A stretch of DNA of 64,000 nucleotides from Bog-473 sp036489775 (GCA_036489775.1 DASXFC010000006.1:22330-86329); one strand, 5' to 3'. Shown: positions 1 through 8,506, counted from the stretch's first letter. Notes: generated from the letters alone by a model not told the origin. Numbers and translations: made by a program.

Positions 1-383
1 TCTCCGAGGACGTGCGTCACCGTGGTCTTCCCGTTGGTGCCGGTCACCCCGATCATCATCAGGTCACGCGAGGGGAAGCCGTAGAAGGCGGCGGCCAGGT
101 GGGCCATGACCGGACGGATGGTGCCGGGGGCGATGCGGCTCTGCACCACCTCGAGCTCGGGGAGCAAGCGCTCGCACAGGAGGCCGACGGCGCCCCGTTC
201 GACCGCCTCGGCGGCGTAGGCGTGGCCGTCGCTCAGCTCGCCGGGAATACAGCAGAAGAGGTCGCCGGGGACGACCCGGCGGCTGTCGTGGGTGATGCCG
301 GCGATGTCGACCAGGGCCGGGTCGCCGACGGACTCGAGGACTTCGATGTCATCGAAGAGGAGGTTCATTGGCACGGTCCGCAT
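1..383 (-). CDS. murE: UDP-N-acetylmuramyl-tripeptide synthetase MurE, 3' part missing
   Basis: Cytoplasmic ATP-dependent ligase that adds the third stem-peptide residue to UDP-MurNAc-dipeptide in peptidoglycan synthesis. The visible N-terminal ~125 residues contain the Mur substrate-binding motif (ITHDSRRVVPGDLF) and the P-loop TGTNGKTT just before the window edge, so most of the catalytic and C-terminal domains lie outside. It follows ftsI in the same orientation as the last visible member of the dcw cluster. ATG at 383 gives MRTVPMNLLF; an in-frame ATG at 368 is an equally possible start, and neither has a convincing ribosome binding site. The residue that picks diaminopimelate or lysine is not visible. 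MurE is preferred over MurF because of gene order and the N-terminal motif. Confidence 0.85.
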   Translation of the reverse strand, partial: MRTVPMNLLFDDIEVLESVGDPALVDIAGITHDSRRVVPGDLFCCIPGELSDGHAYAAEAVERGAVGLLCERLLPELEVVQSRIAPGTIRPVMAHLAAAFYGFPSRDLMMIGVTGTNGKTTVTHVLG

Positions 384-453
384 GGTGGCCCGGACAGGTT
401 GGCACGCCGGCGACCCCGGCGTGTCCCCTCCCAGGTCCCGCCGGGGACCCGGA

Positions 454-2484
454 TCATGTGATGTCCTGGGTCTGGTCACTCCCGGCATCGGGCGTCGAGC
501 CCGTGGTGGGTTTGGTGGCGGCGCCCGGCGTGGTGGGGACGTCGTAACGGTGCAGGGCGTAGCTCATGATCTGGGAGAACACCGGCGCGGCCACCGTGCC
601 ACCGAAGATGGGTGTCGGGCGGTCGAGGACCACGATCATGGAGAAGGTCGGGTTGTCAGCCGGGGCGAAGCCGACGAAGGAGGCCATGTAGGCACCGGCC
701 TCGTAGGAGTCCTGGCCCGGGGTGGGGATCTGGGCCGTGCCGGTCTTCCCGGCCACGGTGTAGCCGGGCACCACCGCGCTGGTGCCGGTGCCGACCTTGA
801 CCACCTGCTGCAGCATGGCGTTGAGCTGGCTGTCCACTGACGGGGAGAAGGCCTGGTGGCTGGCCGAAGCTGCCGTCTTGGTCACCGTGCCGCTGGGGCT
901 GACGGTGGCTTCGATCAGTTTGGGGGCCACGTACTCGCCGCCGTTGGCCACCGCGTTGTAGGCGCCGAGCACCTGCATGGCGTTGACCGCGTCGACCTGG
1001 CCGATGGGGAGCGAGACGTAGTCGGTCGGCTCCCACTGGGCCGCGGTGGCCAGCAACCCGGCCGACTCACCAGGGAAGTCCAGACCGGTGGGCTGCCCGA
1101 AGCCGAGGTTCTGCACCTGGGCCAGGAGGCGCTGCTCACCGAGGGACTGGGCGATCTCGGAGGTGCCGATGTTGGAGGACTGGGCCAGGATCTCGGTGGC
1201 GGTCAGCTGCTCGGTGGGGTGCGGGTCGGCGTCGTGGAAGATCGAGCCGTCGAGGCTGATCTGGTCGGGCACGGTGAAGACGGTGTCGGGGTTGATGAGC
1301 CCGTCCTGGAGCGCGGCCGAGAAGGTGACCAGCTTGAAGACCGAGCCCGGCTCGTAGTCCTGGGTCAGGGCCAGGTTGCTGGAAGCCTCGTTGACGGCGT
1401 CCTTGGGTCCGATGGGCACGACGCCCTTGGCGGTGGTGGCGGTGGTCGCTGGGGTGGTGGTGGCGCCCAGGGCGGCCGGGTGGGTGGCGACCAGGTTGGC
1501 CATGGAGAGGATCTGGCCCGTCTTGACGTCCATGACCACGGCCATGCCGTTGAGGGCGTTGTCCTCGATGATGCCCTTGGCCAGGGCCTGCTCGGTCTCG
1601 TACTGGAGCTGCGTATCGAGGGTGAGCTCGACGCCGGTGCCGGCCTTGGAGGCCACCTTGCTGGTGACCGGCGACTGCGGCAGGGCCACACCCGAAGGGG
1701 ACTCGATGAGGGTCTCCTTGCCGTTCTGACCGGCCAGGAGCGAGTTGTCGCCGTATTCGATGCCGGCCGCGCCGGCCCCCGATGCATAGGTGGAGCCGAT
1801 GACCGGCGAGGCCAGGATGCCGTTGGTGGTCAGCCGCTTGGAGTCGGCCAGCGTGGTCAGGCCCGGGATGGCCAAGTTCATGATCTTGGTGCCGAGCGAC
1901 TGGGAGAGCTGGCGGGCCAGGACGACGTAACCCGAGTGCCGGTGGAGCTCGGTGGCCAGAGTGGCCTCGGGTTGCTTGAGCAGCGGAGCCAGGGCGGCGG
2001 CGGTGGTCGCCGGGTGCCTGACCTGGAAGTCGTCAGCGACCAGATCGTCGGTGGCTTCGGAGATGACGAGCGGCTCACCATCGCGGGCGTAGATGCCGCC
2101 CCGCAGCGAGGGTAGGGCGACCGAGATGGACGATTCGGCCCGGGCATCGTCCACGTACTGCGCGGAGTGGAGCACCTGCACGTCGACCAGGCGCAGGACC
2201 AGGGCCAGCAGGGCCACCATCAGCACGAACCGGAGCAACTTGGCCCGCCGGTGGAAGGTGCCGGCGGCCCACGCATCGCGGCGGACCTGGGAACGGACGG
2301 CGGTCTTCGGGTTCGGACGCGGGTGGGGGCGCCGCGCGGCGGTGCTAGTGCGCGGCGGGTTGGCGGGTCGGCGGGGTCGTGCTGGAGACGGTTCGACCGG
2401 GCGCCGACGGACCGGCCGTCCAACCGACGTTGGATCGGATTCGGCGCGCGCGCGCCAAACGTCTTGCCGCCCGCGGGTGCTCAT
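454..2484 (-). CDS. ftsI: Peptidoglycan D,D-transpeptidase FtsI (PBP3, class B)
   Basis: Septal transpeptidase that cross-links peptidoglycan at the division site. The 676-residue protein has a long basic, Pro/Arg-rich cytoplasmic N-terminus (about 1-80), one membrane anchor (about 82-104), a PBP dimerisation region starting at SLRGGIYARDG, then the penicillin-binding domain with all three catalytic boxes: SVFK (S381-K384), SSN (436-438) and KTGT (580-583). A Thr/Ala-rich linker near 340-353 and a Thr/Pro-rich C-terminal tail are low complexity. There is no PASTA domain. Its start overlaps the end of the ftsL-like gene by 4 bp (ATGA), so translation is probably coupled. The length, with the extended N-terminus, is typical of actinobacterial FtsI. 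Confidence 0.95.
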   Translation of the reverse strand: MSTRGRQDVWRARAESDPTSVGRPVRRRPVEPSPARPRRPANPPRTSTAARRPHPRPNPKTAVRSQVRRDAWAAGTFHRRAKLLRFVLMVALLALVLRLVDVQVLHSAQYVDDARAESSISVALPSLRGGIYARDGEPLVISEATDDLVADDFQVRHPATTAAALAPLLKQPEATLATELHRHSGYVVLARQLSQSLGTKIMNLAIPGLTTLADSKRLTTNGILASPVIGSTYASGAGAAGIEYGDNSLLAGQNGKETLIESPSGVALPQSPVTSKVASKAGTGVELTLDTQLQYETEQALAKGIIEDNALNGMAVVMDVKTGQILSMANLVATHPAALGATTTPATTATTAKGVVPIGPKDAVNEASSNLALTQDYEPGSVFKLVTFSAALQDGLINPDTVFTVPDQISLDGSIFHDADPHPTEQLTATEILAQSSNIGTSEIAQSLGEQRLLAQVQNLGFGQPTGLDFPGESAGLLATAAQWEPTDYVSLPIGQVDAVNAMQVLGAYNAVANGGEYVAPKLIEATVSPSGTVTKTAASASHQAFSPSVDSQLNAMLQQVVKVGTGTSAVVPGYTVAGKTGTAQIPTPGQDSYEAGAYMASFVGFAPADNPTFSMIVVLDRPTPIFGGTVAAPVFSQIMSYALHRYDVPTTPGAATKPTTGSTPDAGSDQTQDIT

Positions 2485-3065
2485 TGGCTTGTTGCGGTCG
2501 AGCCGGTTGAGGAGGTGGTGCTGGTGGTGGCGGGGGTAGTGGTGGTGGCCGTCGTCGTGGGGGTGGTGGTGGCGGTCGTCGGGGCGACTGGGGGCGGCGT
2601 GACCTTGGGTGTGGGCAGCGGCGTATTCAGCGAGACGTAGGGCAACTCGGTGACCCCCGACGGGACGACCAAGCCCAGAGAGCCGGTGGCATCCGAGACG
2701 ATGCGAGCCGGGGTCTCGAGCTGCGAGTTGTTGTACTCGTTCTGCCCGTGAATGGTCTCCGCCTTCGAGAGGCTGCTCTGTACCGACTGCAGGCGCACCT
2801 GACCGTCAGCCAGCAGGGCCTGCCCGACCACGACGACGAGCAGCGCGCCCACCACCAAGGACAGCGAGATCATGGTCAGGAGATGGCCGGACTCACGGAG
2901 CCGGCGGAGTGGGCCGACCCGCCGGTCGCGGCGACGGCCCGGCTCTTGGCGCGACGGGACGACGCGCAGCGGGGCGCGCCGTGGCGGTGCGCTCTCCCGG
3001 CGGGGCTGGGCCGCCGTGTTGACTTTGCGAGCTGTCGCCGTTCCCACGGGCGGTGGAGGCGTCAT
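2481..3065 (-). CDS. FtsL/FtsB-like septum formation protein with Thr-rich tail
   Basis: Small bitopic division protein in the ftsL position of the dcw cluster. The 194 residues show a basic cytoplasmic N-terminus (1-60), one transmembrane helix (about 65-84), and a short extracytoplasmic part with a coiled-coil-like stretch (QSVQSSLSKAETIHGQNEYNNSQLE) of the kind FtsL uses to pair with FtsB/DivIC. The last ~40 residues are almost entirely Thr/Pro/Ala, a secreted linker-like tail. It overlaps rsmH by 4 bp upstream and ftsI by 4 bp downstream. FtsL sequences diverge strongly, so the call rests on position, topology and size rather than conserved residues. Confidence 0.75.
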   Translation of the reverse strand: MTPPPPVGTATARKVNTAAQPRRESAPPRRAPLRVVPSRQEPGRRRDRRVGPLRRLRESGHLLTMISLSLVVGALLVVVVGQALLADGQVRLQSVQSSLSKAETIHGQNEYNNSQLETPARIVSDATGSLGLVVPSGVTELPYVSLNTPLPTPKVTPPPVAPTTATTTPTTTATTTTPATTSTTSSTGSTATSQ

Positions 3066-4021
3066 GACGACGGCCCTTCACTCGTCCGCGCGATGGCTCG
3101 CATCCGGGCACTCTCGGCGCGCCGATTGACGGAGATCTCCTCCGCCGACGGCTTGCGAGAGCCCCGGAAAACTAGTTGGTGCGTAATCACGGCACCGCAG
3201 ACACAGGGCAGGCCCGGGGGGCAGGTGCAGCCACCGGTCGCCGCAGAGGCGAAGGTCTGCTTGACGTAGCGATCCTCGCCGGAGTGGTAGCTGATGACGA
3301 CGCAGCGGCCGTCGAGAGCCAAGCGATCGAGGGCCACCGGCAGGGCCTCGGCCAGCTGGCCCAGCTCGTCGTTCACGGCGATGCGCAGCGCCTGAAACAC
3401 CCGGACGGCCGGGTGCCCTTTCCGACGGACGGCCGCCGGGACCGACGCCGCCACCACCTCGGCCAACTGCACTGTGGAGCTCAAGGGGCGAGCAGCCACG
3501 ACGGCCCGGGCGATGCGCCCAGCCAACCGCTCCTCCCCATTGGCCCGGAACAGCGCAGCGAGCTCTCCCTCCGTGGCGCCGTTGACGAGATCACCTGCGG
3601 TGGGTCCCGACGTCTGATCCATCCGCATGTCGATGGCGCCGTCGTTGCGCAGCGAGAACCCACGCTCGGCCTGGTCGAGCTGTGGGGAGCTCACTCCGAG
3701 GTCGAACAGAACGCCCGACACGGCCCCGTCGGTCCCGAGGACCGAATCGATGGCGGCGCCCAGCCCAAAGAAGGGGGTGCGGATCAGTCGGACCCGGTCC
3801 CCGAATCGAGCCAGGCGGCGCTGGGCGGCGTCGATGGCCGCCTGGTCGCGGTCGAGCCCGATGACCGAGAGGTGGGCGTGGGATTCGAGGAGGGCCTCGG
3901 TGTGCCCTCCCCCACCCACGGTGGCGTCGACCACCCAGCCGGCCGGAACCGGGGCGAACAGCGAGACGACCTCGTCCCTCAGGACGGGTGTGTGCTCGAA
4001 AGGTGTTGGGTCCTGGGCCAT
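3062..4021 (-). CDS. rsmH: 16S rRNA (cytosine1402-N4)-methyltransferase RsmH
   Basis: SAM-dependent enzyme that methylates N4 of C1402 in the ribosomal P-site region; formerly MraW. The 319-residue protein has the diagnostic N-terminus HTPVLRDEVV, SAM motif I (VDATVGGGGHTE, residues 31-42), the LDRD acidic motif, LFDLGVSSPQLD, RGFSLRNDGAIDMRMD, and the C-terminal FRGSRKPSAEE and NRRAESA blocks. ATG at 4021 was chosen because the conserved N-terminus begins 8-10 residues later and GGGGGG precedes it; the frame stays open upstream to about 4720 but that part runs over mraZ. It overlaps the ftsL-like gene by 4 bp and follows mraZ after 161 bp, the standard dcw order. Confidence 0.95.
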   Translation of the reverse strand: MAQDPTPFEHTPVLRDEVVSLFAPVPAGWVVDATVGGGGHTEALLESHAHLSVIGLDRDQAAIDAAQRRLARFGDRVRLIRTPFFGLGAAIDSVLGTDGAVSGVLFDLGVSSPQLDQAERGFSLRNDGAIDMRMDQTSGPTAGDLVNGATEGELAALFRANGEERLAGRIARAVVAARPLSSTVQLAEVVAASVPAAVRRKGHPAVRVFQALRIAVNDELGQLAEALPVALDRLALDGRCVVISYHSGEDRYVKQTFASAATGGCTCPPGLPCVCGAVITHQLVFRGSRKPSAEEISVNRRAESARMRAIARTSEGPSS

Positions 4022-4077
4022 CTGCAGCCCCCCGACGAGGTCGAGGAGTAAAGGGTGGAGCCCTGCTCGATTCGCGT

Positions 4078-4103
4078 GGAAGGGGGAGGCGGTAAGCCCT
4101 TCC
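4078..4103 (-). promoter_or_regulatory. Weak hairpin in the mraZ-rsmH leader
   Basis: The 161-bp gap between mraZ and rsmH holds an imperfect stem-loop, GGAAGGG (4078-4084) against CCCTTCC (4097-4103) with a 12-nt loop. It could be a partial terminator or attenuator between the two genes. No T-run follows, so this is only a structural observation. Confidence 0.25.
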
Positions 4104-4182
4104 CCGCCGCTCGTCGGAAGGCTGCACATGGTCCTGCGGAACACATGCCGCGCCGTAGTCGGCCGGTTGATCAGCTCAGTAG

Positions 4183-4623
4183 TCACTCCTCCTCGTCGGC
4201 GTCGCTGTCGTTGCCGCTGAGCAACCAGCTCTCCTCGGGTCCCACGGCGTCGGTCCAGCGCGCCGGCTGCCAGAGCTCGACCCGGTCGATGGCGCCATTG
4301 ACCAGGACGGCCGTCTCCAAGTGGGCCCAGCTCCGAAGATGCGTCGGAATAGGCATACGACCCTGTTTGTCGATCTCGACCTCGGCCGAGTTGGCCGACC
4401 ACAGCCGCTCGTGCTGGCGGGCCTTGGCGCTCCCCGATGCAGCGCGCCGGTGGATCTGCTCCATCTGGCGCTGGAATTCCGCTGGCGTCCAGAGGGCGAG
4501 GCAGCCCTCGAGGTGCTGGGTCAGGAAACCCCCACGCTCGAAATCGGGGCGGAATTTGGCCGGGACGATGACTCGTCCCTTGACGTCGAGCTGATGCTCG
4601 TACCTCCCCAAAAAGCCTGCCAC
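4183..4623 (-). CDS. mraZ: Transcriptional regulator MraZ
   Basis: AbrB-fold DNA-binding protein that forms ring-shaped oligomers and represses its own dcw operon by binding tandem repeats upstream. The 146-residue length matches the family. Two SpoVT/AbrB-like halves are visible, each with its signature: YEHQLDVKGRVIVPAKFR near residues 8-25, and the second copy around VEIDKQGRMPIPTHLR. The C-terminus is acidic (DSDADEEE). It is the first gene of the minus-strand division cluster, with its candidate operator 54-90 bp upstream of the ATG. Confidence 0.93.
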   Translation of the reverse strand: MAGFLGRYEHQLDVKGRVIVPAKFRPDFERGGFLTQHLEGCLALWTPAEFQRQMEQIHRRAASGSAKARQHERLWSANSAEVEIDKQGRMPIPTHLRSWAHLETAVLVNGAIDRVELWQPARWTDAVGPEESWLLSGNDSDADEEE

Positions 4624-4676
4624 CGGCTTTGACTCCCACGTTGCTCCCTGGGTCCCATCCGAGAATCCCCCGAACG

Positions 4677-4713
4677 CCCCTGCAAACCATTTCGCACCAC
4701 TTTAAACCCTTTC
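4677..4713 (-). promoter_or_regulatory. MraZ operator: four heptamers with 10-bp period
   Basis: Read on the minus strand, four G-rich heptamers follow each other with exact 3-bp spacers: GAAAGGG (4707-4713), AAAGTGG (4697-4703), GAAATGG (4687-4693) and GCAGGGG (4677-4683). One unit is the AAAGTGG box described for MraZ operators, and the 10-bp period puts all four on one DNA face, as expected for the ring-shaped MraZ. The array lies 54 bp upstream of the mraZ start codon. Confidence 0.7.
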
Positions 4714-5042
4714 CCTCCACCTAGCAACAACAACCCACCCCAATTCGCCCTTTGGCCCCACTTGGCCGCATCGAGGGCCGCCACCTGCGCTTCGAGGTCG
4801 AGGCCACCCCTCATTCGAAGGCGGCGATCGCGGGGTCTCCGCCACCCCGCCGCATCGCCCCCGCCGGCGGAAGACGCCGGGCTCAGGCACGAAATGGCCT
4901 AGGCGGGACAGAAAAGGAGCAGATAAGGACAGCCCCCGGGCCGCGCCAAGCGCTGCCGGGGAGGTCCGGTGGAGGGAAGTGGTGGGAGAACTCCCGGAGT
5001 GGGGCGAAAATGAGCCGAGCGGGAACTCAGCGCATCAAAAAC
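4714..5042. other. Intergenic region upstream of the mraZ operator
   Basis: About 330 bp between the MraZ boxes and the end of the lipoate-ligase-like gene. It must contain the dcw promoter (transcribed leftward), but I could not pick a convincing -35/-10 pair. No convincing gene, terminator hairpin or RNA is visible. Open frames crossing it lack a start or continue antisense into neighbours. Confidence 0.4.
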
Positions 5043-5777
5043 TCAACCCCACTGCGGGAACGAGACCAACAAATGGGCGCCCAGGGCTTCCAGATCGGCC
5101 CCGCCTTCGGTGAGTTCCCCCGTCCCCACCGCCACCGCAATCAGGTCGGCGGCCAGGGATTCACGCACATCGTCCTCGAGCGGCATCAGATCGAGCAGCG
5201 GCACGGGGTCCCACCGTGCGTAGACGCACATGGAGAAGAGGGAGCCCTCCCGGGAACGCCACTGGGACAGGCCCATGACCTTTCGCCCGTGGTGGAAGAC
5301 CTCGCCCGGGCCCCGGCCGGCGAAGCAGACCAGTTCGCCCAGTTCGCCCGGCCGGGATCGGCCGGCATGCACCTCGAGATTGTCGACGCCGACCGAGGCC
5401 AGCCCATCCGTCCACCAGGCTCCGGCCCAGGCCGCGGCGGCCGACACATCCCCGTTCCAGAGGCGGTCGCTCCGAGGAATCCAGGCGTCGATCCAGAGAA
5501 AGCCGCCCGGCCCGAGATACACCGACCCGCCGCCACCACGACGGCGCACCACCTCGACCTCCCGCTCCTTCACCCGGGAGCGGGAGACCAGCTCGGCCGG
5601 CTGCGTACTGCCCAGGACCAACGTGGGCCCGCTGACCCGGCGGACCACCGCCAGGCGGTCGGGTTCGCTCCGGAAGCCCTCGACGTCGAAGAGGGTCGAA
5701 GCAGGCAAGAACGAAGGGGGGGTAAGGGCGAACGCGTCAGCGAGGCTCAGGACGCGGTGGCCAGGTACGGCTCCCAC
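5043..5777 (-). CDS. Lipoate-protein ligase A-like (BPL/LplA fold) protein
   Basis: Predicted cofactor-protein ligase or octanoyltransferase of the biotin/lipoate A/B family, which attaches lipoyl or related groups to a lysine of dehydrogenase subunits. Visible landmarks are the RRRGGGGSVYLGPGG nucleotide/lipoyl-binding loop near residue 77 and GRKVMGLSQWR, the region of the conserved catalytic lysine. The His usually found in the first loop (VxHxxG) is absent, so the exact activity (ligase, LipM-type transferase, or a divergent relative) is open. GTG at 5777 gives about 244 residues; a longer version to 5855 reads further over the HNH gene and is less likely. Either way its 5' end overlaps the HNH gene, suggesting one operon. 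Confidence 0.7.
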   Translation of the reverse strand: MGAVPGHRVLSLADAFALTPPSFLPASTLFDVEGFRSEPDRLAVVRRVSGPTLVLGSTQPAELVSRSRVKEREVEVVRRRGGGGSVYLGPGGFLWIDAWIPRSDRLWNGDVSAAAAWAGAWWTDGLASVGVDNLEVHAGRSRPGELGELVCFAGRGPGEVFHHGRKVMGLSQWRSREGSLFSMCVYARWDPVPLLDLMPLEDDVRESLAADLIAVAVGTGELTEGGADLEALGAHLLVSFPQWG

Positions 5778-6253
5778 AACGGGTCGATCTCCGAGAGGTG
5801 CCGGAGCCGCCACAGATACCCGTCGGGCGGCCCGGGCTTCACTCGCAGGGTCCAACCCAGCTCGGACAGGAGCAGGTCGGCCTTGGTCAGATTGTCCTGC
5901 TTGCAGGCGGCCACCACGTTGGCCCAGGTGTGCGTCCCGCCGCGGCTACGTGGGATGACGTGATCGATGGTGTCGGCCGGGGCTGAGCAGTAGACGCACA
6001 GCCCGCCGTCGCGGCGGAGTACGGAGCGACGAGTGACCGGCGGCGTCCGGGCCCACCGGGGAATCCGCACCATGTGCGAGAGCCGCACGATGGAGGGCAC
6101 CTCGACATCGAGTCGGGCGGAGTGGAAGACGGAGCAGTCCTCCCTGAGGGCGACCGCCTCCGCCCTCCCGGTGAGCAGGAGCACGACGGCGCGACGATCC
6201 GAGACCAAGGCAAGCGGCTCGTAAGTCGCGTTCAGGAGGAGCACGCGCTCCAT
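5747..6253 (-). CDS. HNH endonuclease family protein
   Basis: 168-residue McrA-like HNH nuclease of a type widespread in Actinobacteria. An N-terminal domain (LLLNATYEPL, then SDRRAVVLLLTGRA) precedes the HNH core: CVYC (C86, C89), TIDHVIPRSRGG with D97-H98, W110-x-N112, and C117. The usual last zinc ligand (CxxCN) is changed: the sequence reads CKQDN, with Asp120 where a second Cys is expected. The His-Asn-type catalytic residues look intact. Natural substrates of this group are unknown. ATG at 6253 directly precedes the conserved N-terminus. The gene end overlaps the following ligase-like gene. Confidence 0.8.
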   Translation of the reverse strand: MERVLLLNATYEPLALVSDRRAVVLLLTGRAEAVALREDCSVFHSARLDVEVPSIVRLSHMVRIPRWARTPPVTRRSVLRRDGGLCVYCSAPADTIDHVIPRSRGGTHTWANVVAACKQDNLTKADLLLSELGWTLRVKPGPPDGYLWRLRHLSEIDPLWEPYLATAS

Positions 6254-6266
6254 AACGATCGTCAGG

Positions 6267-6575
6267 CTAACCGCGCGACGGGCGTGACCTGCGACACCAT
6301 TCGAGGTAGTCCACGACATTTTTCGTGGTGAGCTGCTCCTCGGTGCCGGTGCCACCGAACACCGTGACCAAGCGGAAGTGCCAGTAGTCATTCCCGGGCA
6401 GGGGGAGGAACGGTGGCCGGCGCCACCAACCGCGTCGGGCCAGGCGGACGAGGGCGGCCAGCGCAGTCCCCCATAACCATGGACGAGGCAGCACCGCCCC
6501 CAGCACCACAAGCACGTCCCGGCCCCACTGGATCGGAGGCTGTGGCGCGGTTCCCGCCTGCTCACCTGACGTCAC
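6267..6575 (-). CDS. Small conserved-looking protein following the ROK kinase
   Basis: 102-residue protein I do not recognise as a named family. It has one hydrophobic segment (DVLVVLGAVLPRPWLWGTALAALVRL) followed by a basic Trp-rich stretch (ARRGWWRRPP) and an ordered-looking C-terminus (NDYWHFRLVTVFGG, then VVDYLEWCRRSR). The GTG start at 6575 overlaps the TGA of the ROK kinase by 4 bp (GTGA), which supports both the start and translational coupling. Topology suggests a peripheral or single-pass membrane protein. Confidence 0.6.
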   Translation of the reverse strand: MTSGEQAGTAPQPPIQWGRDVLVVLGAVLPRPWLWGTALAALVRLARRGWWRRPPFLPLPGNDYWHFRLVTVFGGTGTEEQLTTKNVVDYLEWCRRSRPSRG

Positions 6576-7477
6576 GCCGAGCGCTCCAGGCCATTCCAGC
6601 CCACTTTGGCCGCACCGATCAGCGGGCCGAGGTCCCCCAGCCCGCCCGGCACCACCCGGGCGCCGCGAGCGAAGTCGAGACGGCAGCGGGCATCCATCTC
6701 GGCTTGGGCGGCCGCAAAGAATGGAGTGCCGAAACCTAAAGCCACCGATCCGCTGACGGCGGCGAGGGGGAGGTCGAGCAGATTGACCACCGAAGCAAGG
6801 GCCCGCCCTACCAATGTCCCGCACCGTTCGATCACCTCGGGTGTGGCCTCTTGCGCCGGTCGACCGGTCACGGCCGCGATGGCCGTGCCCGATGCCTCGG
6901 CCTCGAGGCAGCCTCGCCCACCGCACGGGCAGACCCGACCCTCGGGCTCGACGATCACGTGCCCGATGTGACCGGCATTGCCACTGCTCCCCTCGAGCAG
7001 CCGGCCGTCGAGGACGATCCCGCCCCCGACGCCGGTCGAGACCACCATGCCGATGTAGTTGTCGTGACCGGCGGCGGCGCCGATCCAGCCCTCGCCGAGC
7101 GCCAACGCCTTGGCGTCGTTGTCGACGAAGGTCGGCATCCCGGTCAACTCGCCCAGCCGGCCCCGCAAGGGGAAGTGGCGCCAGCCGTGGATATTCAACG
7201 GCGACACGTGCTCGCCACCGGGCGCCATCGGTCCCCCGCTCCCCGCCCCGCACACCACGACCCGATCCGACACCGGGACCTGGGCCAGCACCTTGGACAC
7301 CATCTCGGCCAGGTTGCTCCAGAGCCGCTCGCCCTCGCCCTCGTCGACCACCGGTCCGGCGTCAGGGGCCAGCTGGGTGGGGATGTGCTCTCGGACCAAG
7401 ACCAAACCGGAGACGTCGACCAATCCAGCGGCCATCTTGGTGCCGCCGATGTCGACGGCCAGGGCCAACTCAGTCAC
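6572..7477 (-). CDS. ROK family sugar kinase (glucokinase-like)
   Basis: Cytoplasmic kinase of the ROK family, most likely phosphorylating glucose or a related hexose with ATP. The 301-residue protein opens with the phosphate-binding loop VDIGGTK (D9), carries the ROK signature around GVGGGIVLDGRLLEGSSGNAGHIGH, and has the zinc motif CPCGGRGCLE. VDNDAKALALGE includes the catalytic Asp of the family (DND). The GHIGH sequence matches the glucokinase/ManNAc kinase ExGH-type site only loosely (AGHIGH), so sugar specificity is not certain. It heads a two-gene overlapping pair with the small protein downstream. Confidence 0.85.
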   Translation of the reverse strand: MTELALAVDIGGTKMAAGLVDVSGLVLVREHIPTQLAPDAGPVVDEGEGERLWSNLAEMVSKVLAQVPVSDRVVVCGAGSGGPMAPGGEHVSPLNIHGWRHFPLRGRLGELTGMPTFVDNDAKALALGEGWIGAAAGHDNYIGMVVSTGVGGGIVLDGRLLEGSSGNAGHIGHVIVEPEGRVCPCGGRGCLEAEASGTAIAAVTGRPAQEATPEVIERCGTLVGRALASVVNLLDLPLAAVSGSVALGFGTPFFAAAQAEMDARCRLDFARGARVVPGGLGDLGPLIGAAKVGWNGLERSA

Positions 7478-7534
7478 GGCGCATGACTACCACGGCCGGC
7501 TCATTGACCGGCGGAGGGGCGGGCGCCTCTGGCG

Positions 7535-7939
7535 TCAGTTGTCGCGGCGGTGAAAGCGGGCGCGGAACCAGTCGCGGGCGTCACTGACGGCGCCCTCGAA
7601 ACCGCTGGAGGCCTCGGCCACCCGGGACTTCTCCCCGTCACGGGACCGGGTCAGGTCGTGCCAGCCGGCCTTGCCCATCCGGCGCAGATTGCGCTCGAAC
7701 CAGACGACCGAGGCAAACATGATGAGGACGCCCAAGAACCCGGCCGCCACCGACCTCGAGTAGAGCGCGATCAGGATGACGAAACCCACCACGAAGGTGA
7801 AGGCGGCCCACTTGCAGTGGCGGCCGGCGTGCTTGTACACGGTTTCGGAGCGGACGCGCTCGGCGAACTCGGGGTCCTGGCGAACCAGGGACTCCTCGAG
7901 TTCCGCGAGGATGCGCTGTTCGTGGTCGGAAAGCGGCAT
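7535..7939 (-). CDS. DUF3040 membrane protein
   Basis: 134-residue protein beginning with the DUF3040 hallmark MPLSDHEQRILAELEESL. Two hydrophobic helices follow (about 45-60 and 65-82), then a soluble basic C-terminus. The family is common in Actinobacteria and has no established function; it is often found near cell-division genes. ATG at 7939 was chosen because the DUF3040 signature starts there. It is separated by 57 bp from the ROK gene. Confidence 0.85.
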   Translation of the reverse strand: MPLSDHEQRILAELEESLVRQDPEFAERVRSETVYKHAGRHCKWAAFTFVVGFVILIALYSRSVAAGFLGVLIMFASVVWFERNLRRMGKAGWHDLTRSRDGEKSRVAEASSGFEGAVSDARDWFRARFHRRDN

Positions 7940-8117
7940 TACCGAGTGCCCCCGTGAATGACTCCACCCATTCGGGCCCCATGTTTGCACGCGGTCCGAT
8001 CCCGCACAATGGAGCTTCGAGAGCTTGCGTCCTGCTGTCCCGCGCGCCTCACTGGCCTCAGCTTATGGCTCGCCGGATACCAATAGGTCGCGGACCGGGT
8101 CTCATCGAAGCCCCAGG

Positions 8118-8372
8118 TCAGCGGGGCGAGCGTCGCCGCATCGCCAGAGCGGCAATGCCGGCTCCCAGCAGTCCCGAGATCAGGATCACCAGAATAAGCG
8201 GGGCGTGCGCATGGGTGAGCCAGAAGTCGATGGTGACGCTGCGAAAATTGCTCAGGGCGAACCAGACCAGGGCCACGGTGGCGAACCCGAGCAGGACCAG
8301 CTGGGCGTCCCGCCTCCGGGAGACCGGTCGGTCCTCCGACGTCCCCTCCTCATCGTGTCCCATTGCGCCCAT
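8118..8372 (-). CDS. LapA-domain (DUF1049-like) small membrane protein
   Basis: 84-residue protein with two transmembrane helices (about 24-42 and 56-76) separated by the LapA-type segment FALSNFRSVTIDFWLTHAHAPL, and a short basic C-terminus (RRRSPR). LapA/YciS-like proteins take part in envelope assembly in other bacteria; the role here is unknown. The first in-frame ATG (8372) and a second three codons on (8363) are both possible starts. Confidence 0.75.
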   Translation of the reverse strand: MGAMGHDEEGTSEDRPVSRRRDAQLVLLGFATVALVWFALSNFRSVTIDFWLTHAHAPLILVILISGLLGAGIAALAMRRRSPR

Positions 8373-8506
8373 TCTGCCGCAGCGGCCCGGTCATCCAGCG
8401 ATCCCTGCCATGCCAACCCCGGCCGACTGCCAACCCCGGCCGACCACCAACCCCCACCTGCTATCACAAGGACCCGAAATCCGAACGAAGAAGGGAGGGC
8501 GAGGGC

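Noticed and set aside
856..2115. Plus-strand open frame of about 420 codons opposite ftsI
   Set aside because: Low-complexity Gly/Val/Asp/Arg translation; ftsI on the minus strand has all catalytic boxes.
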